This document shows positions 26,326 to 36,312 of a stretch of 64,000 nt of DNA, in pieces. A program made the translations under genes and the position numbers. How positions within the stretch are numbered: the stretch's first letter is position 1; each line of letters starts with the position of its first letter. Source of the DNA: Pisciglobus halotolerans (GTDB lineage Bacteria; Bacillota; Bacilli; Lactobacillales; Carnobacteriaceae); assembly GCF_900113675.1 (NCBI RefSeq), contig NZ_FOQE01000007.1, positions 39,477 through 103,476 of the forward strand, in the 5' to 3' direction. The notes below the pieces were generated by a model that ran no database searches, was not told where the DNA came from, and worked only from the letters and a program-made list of their open reading frames with translations.

Positions 26326-28182
26326 TTATTCGTAAAAATCGGCCTCTTTCGTATATTGTTTCCCTTCCAGCAAGTCATACTGCAGCTCAGAATATTCTTG
26401 TAAAAGGACTTGGGTTTCTGGTTTTAGATCCGTGCGCATCTCTTTCAACTCTTCTGTCCCCTTTTCCAAATATCGACCTTTTTCAAAAGCTGGCAAATAA
26501 GACTCCAACTGCATTAAAAAAGCCTGATAGGGTGTAACTTTGGCATGAGCAGCTGTTAACACATGATTCATCAAGAAAATCGGACTGATTGTTCCAAAAG
26601 AAGCTTTCGTGGTCTCAAAATTTGCATAAACAAAAGCAGGTGTCTGATGCAGTGCCAGTATACTGTTGTTTTCTTTAATGCTTTCTCCATAAAAACCTGG
26701 CAGGTGATCGCCCCAAAAAACGATCATTGTTTTTTCATCTAGATGATCAACTGCATTCAAAAATGTTTCGATCGCTTGATCGCTGTAGCGTAGATCTTGA
26801 AAGTAGTTGCGTGCCTGTTCATGATCTCCTGAACCGTTGACATCGAAAGAAGTAGAAGGATACTTGCCAAAGTAACCCATGTGATTCTGCATGGTCACTA
26901 AATGAATAAAATCCGACTGATCCGTTTCCTTCAAACGATGCAAAACTTCCTGATAAGCAGCGGCATCTGAGATATAGGGATTCTGTTCCTTTTTAGCTGT
27001 ATAGTTCATCGTGTCTTTGTCTAAAAATGTTTGAAAACCAAAAGCATCATATACTTCAGAACGCTTATACATCGTTGTATCAAAAGGATGGATCGCTGTG
27101 GTGGCATAAGAACGCTGAGACAGCAATCGGCTGATATTTGGCAATTTCTGCATTTTGGTCGCGAGTTGAGTATAAGGCGTCGCCACATTCGTAGCCAACG
27201 GTTCAATAGAAAAACCAGTCAAAGCTTCGTATTCACTATTGGCTGTTCCGCCGCCATATCCTTCCGCAAAGACATTACCACTGACAGTTTTCTTTTTCAG
27301 ATCACGTATATAAGGGATCGGATCCTCATTCGCCATTAACCCTTCTAACGCCATCGGATCTGAGAAACTTTCATTCATGATGAAAATCAAGTTGATCCCT
27401 TCAAATGTTTGGTCACGTGTTTGATTGATTTTCTCTGCTTCCTGTTGATACTTAGCAACCAACTTTTCCATGGCCTCTTTTGAATAATTGTCTGGTTCTT
27501 CAACACTCTTCATCCGTAAGTTATATAAAAACCCGCCTATAAAGCCGTTGTTATAGTAATTCATTTGCTGGCTGTACGGTATCCAATAGGCATACGGATC
27601 AAAAGCTGCGCGCACTTTATTCCCTTCTTGATTAAATAAACTAACATACAGCAATAATAGCGAAGTGATAAGAAAAGTACATCCTCTAATGATCCAACGC
27701 TTTTCTTTGCGTATTTTTTCGTTTCTCTGAAACTTCTTTTTATACAATACAACCGCTAAGATGACTATCACAATCAACGATGCGCCAACTACCAGTAACC
27801 ATAAAGGAACCATTTTGACTAAAAAAGAAACTTCAGAGATCATCCTCAGATCAGAAGGATAAAACGGCTCACCTCTTGTTGTCATTTTTTGCCAAGTGAT
27901 CGTGCCCAACAGCAATGCTAAACCTAAGACCAAAAAAGAACTGGTCCAGCGGCTGCCTAACAGAGCAGTCAGCCAAAGGTAAAAAATAAATAAAATACCC
28001 ATACTCATCAAAAAAATCTCTGTATGCCATTCAAAAGCAAATAGCCTCGCAATGGAGAAATCTAATTTATTTTGAAACAATTGCAATAAAAAATTCGCTA
28101 CAAAAGCTGTAACGATTCCTATGACAGCGGTTTTAATTGAATCTAACAAAAGAGACCGTTGTACATGTTTTCGCTCTTTCAC
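26326..28182 (-). CDS. LtaS-like membrane sulfatase/phosphoglycerol transferase
   Basis: 618 residues. About five membrane helices in the first 215 residues, then an extracellular alkaline-phosphatase-fold domain with IFIMNESFSDP (metal Glu), nucleophile Thr in GYGGGTANSEYEAL, and GDHLPGFYG (metal Asp/His). This is the architecture of lipoteichoic acid synthase and of relatives that add glycerol-phosphate to glycans. The gene lies alone between nagA and nadE, so it may be a second, LtaS-like enzyme rather than the main synthase. GTG start after AGAGGTG. Confidence 0.82.
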   Translation of the reverse strand: MKERKHVQRSLLLDSIKTAVIGIVTAFVANFLLQLFQNKLDFSIARLFAFEWHTEIFLMSMGILFIFYLWLTALLGSRWTSSFLVLGLALLLGTITWQKMTTRGEPFYPSDLRMISEVSFLVKMVPLWLLVVGASLIVIVILAVVLYKKKFQRNEKIRKEKRWIIRGCTFLITSLLLLYVSLFNQEGNKVRAAFDPYAYWIPYSQQMNYYNNGFIGGFLYNLRMKSVEEPDNYSKEAMEKLVAKYQQEAEKINQTRDQTFEGINLIFIMNESFSDPMALEGLMANEDPIPYIRDLKKKTVSGNVFAEGYGGGTANSEYEALTGFSIEPLATNVATPYTQLATKMQKLPNISRLLSQRSYATTAIHPFDTTMYKRSEVYDAFGFQTFLDKDTMNYTAKKEQNPYISDAAAYQEVLHRLKETDQSDFIHLVTMQNHMGYFGKYPSTSFDVNGSGDHEQARNYFQDLRYSDQAIETFLNAVDHLDEKTMIVFWGDHLPGFYGESIKENNSILALHQTPAFVYANFETTKASFGTISPIFLMNHVLTAAHAKVTPYQAFLMQLESYLPAFEKGRYLEKGTEELKEMRTDLKPETQVLLQEYSELQYDLLEGKQYTKEADFYE

Positions 28183-28275
28183 TATTTTGATACACCTCTT
28201 TAATTAAACTGCCTTTCTTTCCAGAAACAATTGAAGCTTCTCATTGAATCCTTCACTTTGAGAATTACTTCAATA

Positions 28276-28308
28276 AATAAAGGAGCAGGGTCTCTTATCC
28301 CTACTCCT
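28276..28308 (-). terminator. Terminator after nadE
   Basis: Minus-strand stem GGAGTAGGG / CCCTGCTCC followed by TTTATTTATT, 64 bp after the nadE stop. Confidence 0.75.
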
Positions 28309-28371
28309 CCCTAAGGTTCTTTCTTTTATACAATTCGATGACCCAGTATCGCTTGTTCTCTTATCTTGATC

Positions 28372-29199
28372 TTACTTCCAAAATTCATCATAGATCGTGA
28401 TCGGCATATTGCGTTTATGACGGCTGGACGCATACCATTTCTCAATGACTTTTGCTTCTTCATCGCTGACCTCTTTGCCTTCCAAATAGTTATCGATTGC
28501 TTCGTAAGAAACACCTAATGCCATTTCATCAGGCAAGCTTGGACGATCATCTTCTAAATCAGCTGTCGGCACCTTCATATAAAGATCTTCCGGACAATTC
28601 AGCTCTTTCAAAAGGGCTCTTCCTTGTCTTTTATTCAATCCAAAAATAGGGTCAATGTCTGTACCGCCATCGCCATACTTTGTATAAAAACCAGTGACAG
28701 ATTCAGCAGATTGATCAGAACCAGCTACTACACCTGCATAAGCACCAGCGATCGCATATTGCGTGATCATTCGTTGGCGTGCTTTGATATTGCCCTCATT
28801 AAAGTCACTGACTAATACACCATCATCTGCCAAGGCTTTCACCATCGCATCAACGGCTTCTTTAATATTGACACGTACGGTACGATCAGCTTGCATAAAA
28901 TCGATTGCTCGCATGGCATCTTCTTCATCCGCTTGCTCTCCATACGGCAAACGCACGGCAATAAATTGATAAGCCGCATCTTTTGTTTCTTCCCGCATTT
29001 CAGTTATCGCCATTTGACACAATTTTCCAACCAGCGTCGAATCTTGACCCCCGCTGATTCCTAATACGATACTTTTGATAAAGGAATGCTTTTTCAAATA
29101 GGCTTTGATAAAGTCGACTCTTTTTCTGATTTCTTCTTCAACATCGATAGTAGGTGAAACTTTCATATTCGCTAAAATTTCTTTTTTTAATTCTGTCAT
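28372..29199 (-). CDS. nadE: NH3-dependent NAD+ synthetase
   Basis: 275 residues, the ammonia-dependent form with no glutaminase domain. ATP-pyrophosphatase loop [35 protein letters not shown] and [12 protein letters not shown]. Last step of NAD synthesis, amidating nicotinate adenine dinucleotide. Pairs with pncB upstream, 33 bp apart, so this operon salvages nicotinate. nadD is not in the window. Confidence 0.97.
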   Translation of the reverse strand: MTELKKEILANMKVSPTIDVEEEIRKRVDFIKAYLKKHSFIKSIVLGISGGQDSTLVGKLCQMAITEMREETKDAAYQFIAVRLPYGEQADEEDAMRAIDFMQADRTVRVNIKEAVDAMVKALADDGVLVSDFNEGNIKARQRMITQYAIAGAYAGVVAGSDQSAESVTGFYTKYGDGGTDIDPIFGLNKRQGRALLKELNCPEDLYMKVPTADLEDDRPSLPDEMALGVSYEAIDNYLEGKEVSDEEAKVIEKWYASSRHKRNMPITIYDEFWK

Positions 29200-29232
29200 G
29201 TTCGTTCATCCTCCTATACAATTTGCTTTGTT

Positions 29233-30699
29233 TTATTTCGTTTCATCTTTGACTTTTTGTCTTGTTTCATGAATGATACGTATTTTATTATCGTATAATT
29301 TTTGAGATAAATCAACTGGATAGGGCTCTGGATTCAAGCCTCTCTTGTATTCTTCCCAAAGGCTGGACAAGCTGTCTTGAGCATAATGCTTGATCTCTTC
29401 TAAAGTTGGCAATTCATAGACCAGTTTGCCCTCTACAAATATCTCTCTCAATACAGGACGTGCTGTAAAGTTTTTAACTGTTTTGTTAACATACGTATGG
29501 ACAGGATGGAACATAAACAATTCTTCCTGCTGATCAGGACGTTCATCCCAAAATGTAATGTAGTCTCCTTCTGATTTTCCTTGTTCATTACTCGTGATCC
29601 GCCATACTTGTTTTTTACCTGGCGTAGACACTTTTTCAGCATTATTCGTCAGCTTGATCGTATCATGCATCTGACCATCATCATCTTCGATAGAAACAAG
29701 CTTATATACACCACCTAATGCTGGCTGTTCATAGGCCGTGATCAGTTTGGTTCCCACGCCCCAGACATCAACTTTGGCGCCTTGCATTTTCAAGTTCAAA
29801 ATCGTTTTAACGTCCAAATTATTAGAAGCATAGATTTTAGCATTTGGATAGCCCGCTTCATCCAACTTTTTACGAACTTGTTTTGAAATGTAAGCCATAT
29901 CGCCGCTGTCGATCCGTACACCTAAAAAGTTGATTTTGTCTCCCATTTCATCTGCTACGCGGATAGCATTCGGTACACCAGAACGAAGCGTATCATAAGT
30001 ATCTACTAAGAAAACACAATCTTTGTGTGATTGGGCATAAGCTTTAAAAGCTTGGTAGTCATCACGATAAGCTTGGACTAAGGCATGGGCATGTGTCCCG
30101 CTGACTGGAATACCAAAGATCTTGCCTGCGCGAACATTACTCGTTCCATCTGCCCCCCCAATGTAAGCTGCTCTCGTGCCCCATAAAGCTGCATCCATCT
30201 CTTGTGCTCTTCTTGTTCCGAATTCTAATAGTGGATCGCCATCTACGACCGTTCTGAATTCTGAGGTTTTTGTAGCGATCAGCGTTTGAAAATTCACGAT
30301 ATTTAAAATGGCCGTTTCTACCAACTGACAATGAGCAAGCGGTCCTTCAACTTGTATAAACGGTTCATTGGCAAAAACCAATTCTCCTTCTACTGCCGAA
30401 CGGATCGTTCCTGCGAAGGTAAACTCTTTTAAATAGGTTAGAAAATCTTCTGGATAATCTTGTGTCTCTCTCAAAAAAGCAATATCAGCATCGGTAAAAC
30501 GCAGGTTTTTAATATAGTTCACGACTCTTTCCAAGCCAGCGAAGATACCATAACCGATCCCAAATGGATTTTCACGATAATAAGCTTCAAATACTGCTTT
30601 TTTATCTGCTTTTCCCATTTCCCAATAGGTTTTCATCATATTTATCTGATACATATCCGTATGCAGTGTTTGGCTGTCGTCACGATAAACTTTTGTCAT
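29233..30699 (-). CDS. pncB: Nicotinate phosphoribosyltransferase
   Basis: 488 residues from the ATG at 30699 after AGGAGATG. Motifs LHTDMYQINMM, EFGTRRAQEMDAA, GTHAHALVQA (catalytic His region) and GVRIDSGDMAYISK. First committed step of nicotinate salvage, making nicotinate mononucleotide with PRPP. Operon partner nadE. Confidence 0.96.
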   Translation of the reverse strand: MTKVYRDDSQTLHTDMYQINMMKTYWEMGKADKKAVFEAYYRENPFGIGYGIFAGLERVVNYIKNLRFTDADIAFLRETQDYPEDFLTYLKEFTFAGTIRSAVEGELVFANEPFIQVEGPLAHCQLVETAILNIVNFQTLIATKTSEFRTVVDGDPLLEFGTRRAQEMDAALWGTRAAYIGGADGTSNVRAGKIFGIPVSGTHAHALVQAYRDDYQAFKAYAQSHKDCVFLVDTYDTLRSGVPNAIRVADEMGDKINFLGVRIDSGDMAYISKQVRKKLDEAGYPNAKIYASNNLDVKTILNLKMQGAKVDVWGVGTKLITAYEQPALGGVYKLVSIEDDDGQMHDTIKLTNNAEKVSTPGKKQVWRITSNEQGKSEGDYITFWDERPDQQEELFMFHPVHTYVNKTVKNFTARPVLREIFVEGKLVYELPTLEEIKHYAQDSLSSLWEEYKRGLNPEPYPVDLSQKLYDNKIRIIHETRQKVKDETK

Positions 30700-30798
30700 T
30701 TTTGCATCTCCTAGCGCTTTTTTATTCTTCCTTATCATATCACAGAAGCAGCTTTTTGACCCGTCATTTAAGTTGTTTTCCGTCTTGCTGCTTCTTGG

Positions 30799-31068
30799 TC
30801 AATCAGATTTTCGTTTAAACTTGCTGCCGGTATTTTTAGCACGCAGCTTTTTAAGTAAAGCAGCAGAAGATTGGGCTTTTTCTTTTGTTAATTTTTCATC
30901 GATTCCTTTGATTTTAAAGGTATCTCCTTGTTCTTCAATCGTGAACCAAGTATTTTTGCTGCTTCCTTCAGGCAATATCGAACGAGGAACGACCCATTCT
31001 TTTTGAATCTCCTCGATCAGGATCACAGCTTTTTGCTGACTTTCAAACCGATCTAAGACGCCTTTCAT
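30799..31068 (-). CDS. DUF3006 family small protein
   Basis: 89 residues: MKGVLDRFESQQKAVILIEE opens a small beta-rich domain typical of DUF3006, followed by a basic tail KLRAKNTGSKFKRK. No signal peptide or membrane segment. It starts directly after the stop of the MBL-fold lipoprotein (no gap), so the two are translationally coupled. DUF3006 proteins often accompany ComEC-like metallo-beta-lactamase proteins. Function unknown. Confidence 0.75.
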   Translation of the reverse strand: MKGVLDRFESQQKAVILIEEIQKEWVVPRSILPEGSSKNTWFTIEEQGDTFKIKGIDEKLTKEKAQSSAALLKKLRAKNTGSKFKRKSD

Positions 31069-32337
31069 TTAGTTTCCTCCTCCTATAGCCGCTTTTCCTT
31101 CTTGCTTGATCGCTTCTAATCTAGATGGACCGATCCCCTCGATTTGAAGTAGGTCGTCCAATGACTTGAATGGTCGGTTCTTTACGATCTCCTGAGCTCT
31201 TGATGGACCAATATGGACAATCGTCTGCAATTCTTCTATAGAAGCTTGATTAAGATCGACCTGGTCATCCTTGACCTGCTCTTTCTGTTCTTCTGCTCTC
31301 GTTTCATTTGATGAAGCAGATGATGCCGCCGTTTTTGATGAGGCATCATTATTTTTAGAAGCAGCAGGCTTAGTTGTCTTGCCGCTCTTTTCTGTTGTCA
31401 ATTGGTAATCTTTCCCATCTGTCGTAACGGTGATTGTTCCGTCAACGTCTGTTCCATAAAGGGGGATGTGTTGTTGTTTCATCAAAGAAACAACTTCTTG
31501 ATGCGGATGACCGTAAGAATTATCTTTCCCTGCACTGTAGATGGCTATTTCTGGATCTACTGCATCAATAAAATCTGGATGGCTAGCTGTGTTTGAGCCA
31601 TGGTGTCCAAGCGACAGAATCTCAGCTTGCAAATCTTCTCCACTTGCGATCATATTCAGTTCGCTTGTTTTACTTGCATCACCTGTAAATAAAAAGTCCG
31701 TTTCCCCATAAGAAGCCATCATGGAAAGCGATTCTTCATTGGTTTTTCCAGTTATTTCTTCAGGATATAGAATACGGATTCCCAATGGACCAATATCAAA
31801 CGTTTCACCCATACGCGGTTCGTAATAGCCGATTCCTTGTTCATCGATTGCCTTTAACGCTTGTTGGTAAGTATCTGATGTGCTCGTATTTCCTGACATC
31901 CAAACTTCTTCAACATCAAAGTGGTCAATGATTTTAGCTAGTTGACCGATATGGTCTGCATCAGGATGACTGACGATCACTAAATCCAATTGGTCAATGC
32001 CTTGTTTTTGTAAGTAATGGACGACATCATCCTTGTTCCAGTCCCCTGTGTCATATAATATATGGTAAGTTTGGTCTTTATCTGCGAACTCAAATAACGT
32101 CGCATCTGCTTGTCCTGCGTCAATATAGTGTACCTGCAGCTGCCCAAGTTCCTGATTCGCTTTTTTCTGTTTCTCTCCAGCAACACTGCTTTCATTCTTT
32201 TGTCCATCTGCATGGCTGGCCGCCTTTTCTGTTTGCGGGGCTTTTGATAGCTCCGGATCGGCTGAAGAGGGTGGTTGGCATCCCATTAATGTAAAAGACA
32301 GCAGGATCAGACCGATCAGTTGTTTCATTTTTTTCAT
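31069..32337 (-). CDS. Secreted metallo-beta-lactamase (ComEC-like) lipoprotein with C-terminal HhH domain
   Basis: 422 residues. Signal peptide with lipobox LMGC (Cys20), a charged linker, a ComEC-type MBL hydrolase domain about 68-300 (DAGQADATLFEF, VIVSHPDADHIGQL metal site, FLFTGDAS, LSLGHHGSNTAS, SAGKDNSYGHPH), a Ser/Lys-rich linker, then a ComEA-like helix-hairpin-helix pair about 355-418 (NQASIEELQTIVHIGPSRA, IEGIGPSRLEAI). HhH motifs bind DNA without sequence preference, so a surface DNA nuclease or DNA-uptake role is inferred. It is not ComEC itself, which is a polytopic channel. Confidence 0.82.
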   Translation of the reverse strand: MKKMKQLIGLILLSFTLMGCQPPSSADPELSKAPQTEKAASHADGQKNESSVAGEKQKKANQELGQLQVHYIDAGQADATLFEFADKDQTYHILYDTGDWNKDDVVHYLQKQGIDQLDLVIVSHPDADHIGQLAKIIDHFDVEEVWMSGNTSTSDTYQQALKAIDEQGIGYYEPRMGETFDIGPLGIRILYPEEITGKTNEESLSMMASYGETDFLFTGDASKTSELNMIASGEDLQAEILSLGHHGSNTASHPDFIDAVDPEIAIYSAGKDNSYGHPHQEVVSLMKQQHIPLYGTDVDGTITVTTDGKDYQLTTEKSGKTTKPAASKNNDASSKTAASSASSNETRAEEQKEQVKDDQVDLNQASIEELQTIVHIGPSRAQEIVKNRPFKSLDDLLQIEGIGPSRLEAIKQEGKAAIGGGN

Positions 32338-32475
32338 CTTTCATTCTCTCCTTCATTCTTTTACTAGAATAGCACAAGAAAAAGCACTTTGCAGAAACAT
32401 TTCCCTTCATTCACAAACCGTCTGCTAATGTGCTAAACTAGGAACAATGGAGCAAGTTGTTGTTTCTAAAAAATA

Positions 32476-32636
32476 GATGCAATGTGAACAACTGAGTAGT
32501 AGGTTTCAGCCGTTACACTTCGTTTGAAGCTTGCACGACTTGAGACACAACTTTCGACTCAAAGCATTCTTACAGCTTTCCATCAGTAGCTCATTGGCTG
32601 GAAGAAATTTCTTTACCAATGTTAGAAATGAAGAGA
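32476..32636 (+). mobile_element. Decayed GGTTCT-type element, copy 4
   Basis: GATGCAATGTGAAC through CATCAGTAGCTCATTGG to GAAATTTCTTTACCAATG matches the interior and right part of the 63372 copy, in the same orientation. The outermost end is degraded (GAAGAGAC in place of GAAGAACC) and the ACAATATTTAACG end is missing. It lies just upstream of ydiF. Confidence 0.75.
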
Positions 32637-32686
32637 CGAAATAAAAAGCACGAAACTGCTTTAACAAAGAACCAAGGGAGACAAAA

Positions 32687-34651
32687 ATGATTTTATTACA
32701 AGCGCAACACGTTGCTCGTCATTTTGGAGCAGATGTGTTATTTGAAAACATTTATTTAGAAGTACAAGAACACGCGCGTATTGGTCTTGTGGGTCGCAAT
32801 GGTGCAGGAAAATCGACGCTGCTAAAAATCATCGCCGGTATCGAACAACCAGATGAAGGCGGTATTTCTAAAAGTAAAGAAGTATCGATCGGTTATTTAG
32901 CTCAACATACTGGTCTGGATTCGCAATTAACCATTTGGGAAGAAATGTTGACCGTTTTTGAACCAGTTATCCAACTAGAGAAAAAGATGCGGCACATTGA
33001 AGAAAGCTTGGGCGATCCAAAGCTCTTAAACGATCAAGAAGCGTACGCAGCGACACTCAAACAGTATGATCAGCTGCAACATGACTTTAAGGAACAAAAT
33101 GGTTACGGTTATGAAGCTGAGATCCGTTCTGTTTTGCATGGTTTCCGTTTTTATGAAGAAGACCATGATAAACAAATCGACCAACTTTCTGGTGGTCAAA
33201 AGACACGCTTAGCCTTAGCTAAGTTGCTGCTGCAAAAAAAAGATTTGCTGATCTTAGATGAACCGACGAATCACTTGGACATTGAAACCTTAGATTGGCT
33301 GGAGGGTTATTTACAAACGTATAGCGGAGCCTTGCTGATCGTTTCGCATGACCGGTATTTTCTAGACAAAGTGATCAATGAAGTTTATGAACTAAGTCGT
33401 CAAAAGATGACCCACTTTAAAGGAAACTATAGTAAATATCTTGAATTAAAAGCTGAACAGCTTGAACGTGAATGGAAAGAATTCGAAAAACAACAAAAAG
33501 AGATCGCTAAACTGGAAGACTTTGTCAATCGAAACCTCGTTCGAGCGTCCACTACTAAACGAGCGCAAAGCCGTCGAAAACAATTAGAAAAAATGGATCG
33601 TTTAGATAAACCTCAAGGTGATGAAAAATCTGCACACTTCAGTTTTGAAACAGCCAAAGAAAGCGGCAATGTTGTTTTAACTGTAGAAGATGCCGCTATC
33701 GGTTATGATCAAACCATTCTTTCTGAACCCATCAACTTAGATATTCGCAAAACAGATGCTATTGCTCTAGTCGGACCGAACGGCATCGGTAAATCTACTT
33801 TATTGAAATCTTTGTTAGACATGCTGCCGTTGATCAAAGGAAACAAATCCTTTGGCGCTAATGTTGATCCTGGCTATTATGATCAAGAACAAGCTAAGCT
33901 GCATTCTAGCAAATCCGTGTTGAGTGAGTTATGGGATGAACACCCTACAACACCTGAAAAAGACATCCGTTCTATTTTAGGAAGCTTTTTATTTTCTGGC
34001 GAGGATGTTGAAAAGTCTGTTAATGCCTTAAGCGGCGGCGAAAAAGCACGTCTGGCACTAGCCAAACTTTCTATGAATCAACACAATTTCCTTTTGTTAG
34101 ATGAACCCACTAACCATCTCGATATTGACAGTAAGGAAGTTTTGGAACATGCGCTGATCGACTTTGAAGGAACGTTGCTTTTTGTGTCGCATGACCGTTA
34201 CTTCATCAACCGGATCGCCAATAAAGTTGTTGAACTTTCTCCTGAAGGCAGTACCCTTTATCTAGGCGATTACGATTACTATGTTGAGAAAAAAGCTGAG
34301 CTGGAAGAATTGAAACGCTTATCAGAAGAGCAAACGAACCAAGCTGAGACGGTAATAAACGAAGAAAAAACAACGCAACCTGCTGCCAATCGATCGATCA
34401 ATAAAGAAACGCAGAAATTGATGCGTCAACTAACGCGTCGTATCGAAGCTATTGAAGAAGAATTAGCCACTATCGAAGAAGACATCTATTCTCTAGAAAC
34501 TACCCTTGCAGAACCGGAAATTTATGAAGATCATGTACGTGTTCAAGAACTCAATAAAAAGATCGCAGCGTTGTCAACTGTTCAAGAAACGTTGATGGAA
34601 GAATGGGAAGAAAAAAATATTGCGCTGGAAGATCTAAATGAAAGCGAATGA
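32687..34651 (+). CDS. ydiF: ABC-F family ATPase, YdiF type
   Basis: 654 residues, no membrane segments. Two ATPase domains: Walker A GRNGAGKSTLL and GPNGIGKSTLL, signatures LSGGQKTRLA and LSGGEKARLA, Walker B LLILDEPTNHLD and LLLDEPTNHLD, joined by a charged linker about 245-310. A C-terminal coiled coil lies about 560-650. ABC-F proteins act on ribosomes to relieve stalling; a few give antibiotic resistance. Position next to tsaD is the same as ydiF in B. subtilis, which argues for a housekeeping role. Preceded by AGGGAGAC. Confidence 0.9.
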   Translation: MILLQAQHVARHFGADVLFENIYLEVQEHARIGLVGRNGAGKSTLLKIIAGIEQPDEGGISKSKEVSIGYLAQHTGLDSQLTIWEEMLTVFEPVIQLEKKMRHIEESLGDPKLLNDQEAYAATLKQYDQLQHDFKEQNGYGYEAEIRSVLHGFRFYEEDHDKQIDQLSGGQKTRLALAKLLLQKKDLLILDEPTNHLDIETLDWLEGYLQTYSGALLIVSHDRYFLDKVINEVYELSRQKMTHFKGNYSKYLELKAEQLEREWKEFEKQQKEIAKLEDFVNRNLVRASTTKRAQSRRKQLEKMDRLDKPQGDEKSAHFSFETAKESGNVVLTVEDAAIGYDQTILSEPINLDIRKTDAIALVGPNGIGKSTLLKSLLDMLPLIKGNKSFGANVDPGYYDQEQAKLHSSKSVLSELWDEHPTTPEKDIRSILGSFLFSGEDVEKSVNALSGGEKARLALAKLSMNQHNFLLLDEPTNHLDIDSKEVLEHALIDFEGTLLFVSHDRYFINRIANKVVELSPEGSTLYLGDYDYYVEKKAELEELKRLSEEQTNQAETVINEEKTTQPAANRSINKETQKLMRQLTRRIEAIEEELATIEEDIYSLETTLAEPEIYEDHVRVQELNKKIAALSTVQETLMEEWEEKNIALEDLNESE

Positions 34652-34679
34652 TCAAAACCTATCTCTTTGACGATCAAAA

Positions 34680-34756
34680 AAGCGTCCATAATGGATCTGC
34701 CTTTAAAAGATGATTTGTGCTATCTATCTTTTAGAGTCAGTCCAAAATGGACGCTT
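34680..34756. terminator. Long bidirectional terminator between ydiF and tsaD
   Basis: AAGCGTCCAT / ATGGACGCTT at the base, with a second imperfect stem inside (CTTTAAAAGAT / ATCTTTTAGAG). T-rich on both sides. Serves convergent ydiF and tsaD. Confidence 0.8.
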
Positions 34757-34803
34757 ATTTTATTTGTTTGCCGTGAACGATTGAAGATGCAAAGACACGT
34801 GCT

Positions 34804-35814
34804 TTAAAGCAGCAATCCCGGCTTTGCATTCAAGTCTAGCGCTGCAAACTCTTGCTTGTCTAATGCTGAAAATGCAGCAGCCCCGATCATGGCCGCATTA
34901 TCTCCGCAAAGAGATAACGGCGGGATCACGAGCTCAACGTCCGGTAGTTCTTTGGCCATCGTTTCTTTCAACGCTTCACGCAATCCTTTATTAGCCGCTA
35001 CGCCTCCTGCAAGCAGCAATTGTTTGATTGGATGCTCTTTAGCTGCTTGAACCGTTTTTGTCACCAACACCTCTACCACACTGGCTTGGAAACTGGCAGC
35101 TAAGTCTTCGGGATCCAGCTGCTCACCTTTTTGTTCTGCATTATGGACTTTATTGATAAAAGCACTTTTTAATCCGCTAAAACTGAAGTCATAATTGTCT
35201 TCTTTGAGCATGGCACGTGGAAAACCATACACATCTTGTCCTTTATGCGCCATTTCGTCGATTTTTTTACCGCCTGGATAAGTCAGCCCTAGCACACGGC
35301 CAACTTTGTCATAAGCTTCCCCAGCTGCATCGTCGCGTGTTTCGCCGACAATTTCAAAAGATCCGTCTTCTTCCATATAAACAAGCTCTGTATGCCCTCC
35401 ACTGACCACTAGGGCTAATAATGGAAACTTCATCGGTTCAACAAGCTGGTTCGCATAGATGTGCCCGGCCATGTGATTGACAGCGATCAACGGCAAATGA
35501 TGAGCATAAGCTAACGCCTTAGCTGCATTGACACCGATCAGCAGCGCCCCTACAAGACCTGGACCTTGTGTAACGGCAACAGCAGCCAAGTCTTCATAAT
35601 CGACTTCAGCTGTTTCCATCGCTTCTTCAATGATTTGGGTGACCTGCTCTACGTGATGACGGCTGGCAATCTCAGGAACGACACCTCCAAAGCGCATGTG
35701 GCTTTTGATTTGCGAAGCCACGATATTGGATAGAATTTTATTTCCATTTTCAATAACGGCGGCGCTTGTTTCATCACAGCTGCTTTCGATCGCAAGGATC
35801 AATTTCTTTTCCAT
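34804..35814 (-). CDS. tsaD: tRNA t6A threonylcarbamoyltransferase TsaD
   Basis: 336 residues from the ATG at 35814, with AAGGAG 7 nt upstream. ASKHA-fold protein: [12 protein letters not shown], metal-binding HMAGH in [23 protein letters not shown] and [12 protein letters not shown]. With TsaB and TsaE it puts the threonylcarbamoyl group on A37 of ANN-reading tRNAs. Essential in most bacteria. Downstream of tsaB and two GNAT genes. Confidence 0.97.
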   Translation of the reverse strand: MEKKLILAIESSCDETSAAVIENGNKILSNIVASQIKSHMRFGGVVPEIASRHHVEQVTQIIEEAMETAEVDYEDLAAVAVTQGPGLVGALLIGVNAAKALAYAHHLPLIAVNHMAGHIYANQLVEPMKFPLLALVVSGGHTELVYMEEDGSFEIVGETRDDAAGEAYDKVGRVLGLTYPGGKKIDEMAHKGQDVYGFPRAMLKEDNYDFSFSGLKSAFINKVHNAEQKGEQLDPEDLAASFQASVVEVLVTKTVQAAKEHPIKQLLLAGGVAANKGLREALKETMAKELPDVELVIPPLSLCGDNAAMIGAAAFSALDKQEFAALDLNAKPGLLL

Positions 35815-35838
35815 GGTGTTCTCCTTCACACTTTCTAT

Positions 35839-36312
35839 TTAGATATTTTTGAATGTATATTGCATGATGACCGCATCTTCTACCGGCTCCGTGTAATAGC
35901 TGTAACGTTTATCTATTGATTTAAAACCCATTCGTTCATACAAATGGATCGCGGCTTGATTTCCTTGGCGTACTTCTAAAAAAATTTGCGTTACTCCGTC
36001 AGCTTTTAATTTTTCAAACCAAGCGGATATGAGCCGAGTTGCGATCCCTTGATTTTTCATCGTATTTAAAACGGCTATATTCGTCACTTCTGCTTCATCG
36101 TATATTTTTCGGTAGCCAATAAAGCCGATCGTTTTGCCGTTCTGTATGGCTAATCCGTACCCAGCATAGGGATCCATCAAGTCATTTGCAAAAGCTTGTT
36201 TAGACCACGGTGAACCATTGGGATAACTTTCAGCCGCTATTTGTATCAACTCCTCAGCAGAAGGCTCAGCTTCTGGTGTAAAGATAAATTGGAGCTCTTT
36301 ATCATGTTGCAT
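35839..36312 (-). CDS. rimI: RimI-type ribosomal protein N-acetyltransferase
   Basis: 157 residues. GNAT fold with TNIAVLNTMKNQGIATRLI (acetyl-CoA loop Q/RxxGxA variant) and EVRQGNQAAIHLYERMGF. RimI acetylates the N-terminus of ribosomal protein S18. ATG at 36312 is preferred (GGTGG upstream), with a TTG directly before it also possible. Overlaps the upstream GNAT gene by 11 bp. Confidence 0.88.
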   Translation of the reverse strand: MQHDKELQFIFTPEAEPSAEELIQIAAESYPNGSPWSKQAFANDLMDPYAGYGLAIQNGKTIGFIGYRKIYDEAEVTNIAVLNTMKNQGIATRLISAWFEKLKADGVTQIFLEVRQGNQAAIHLYERMGFKSIDKRYSYYTEPVEDAVIMQYTFKNI

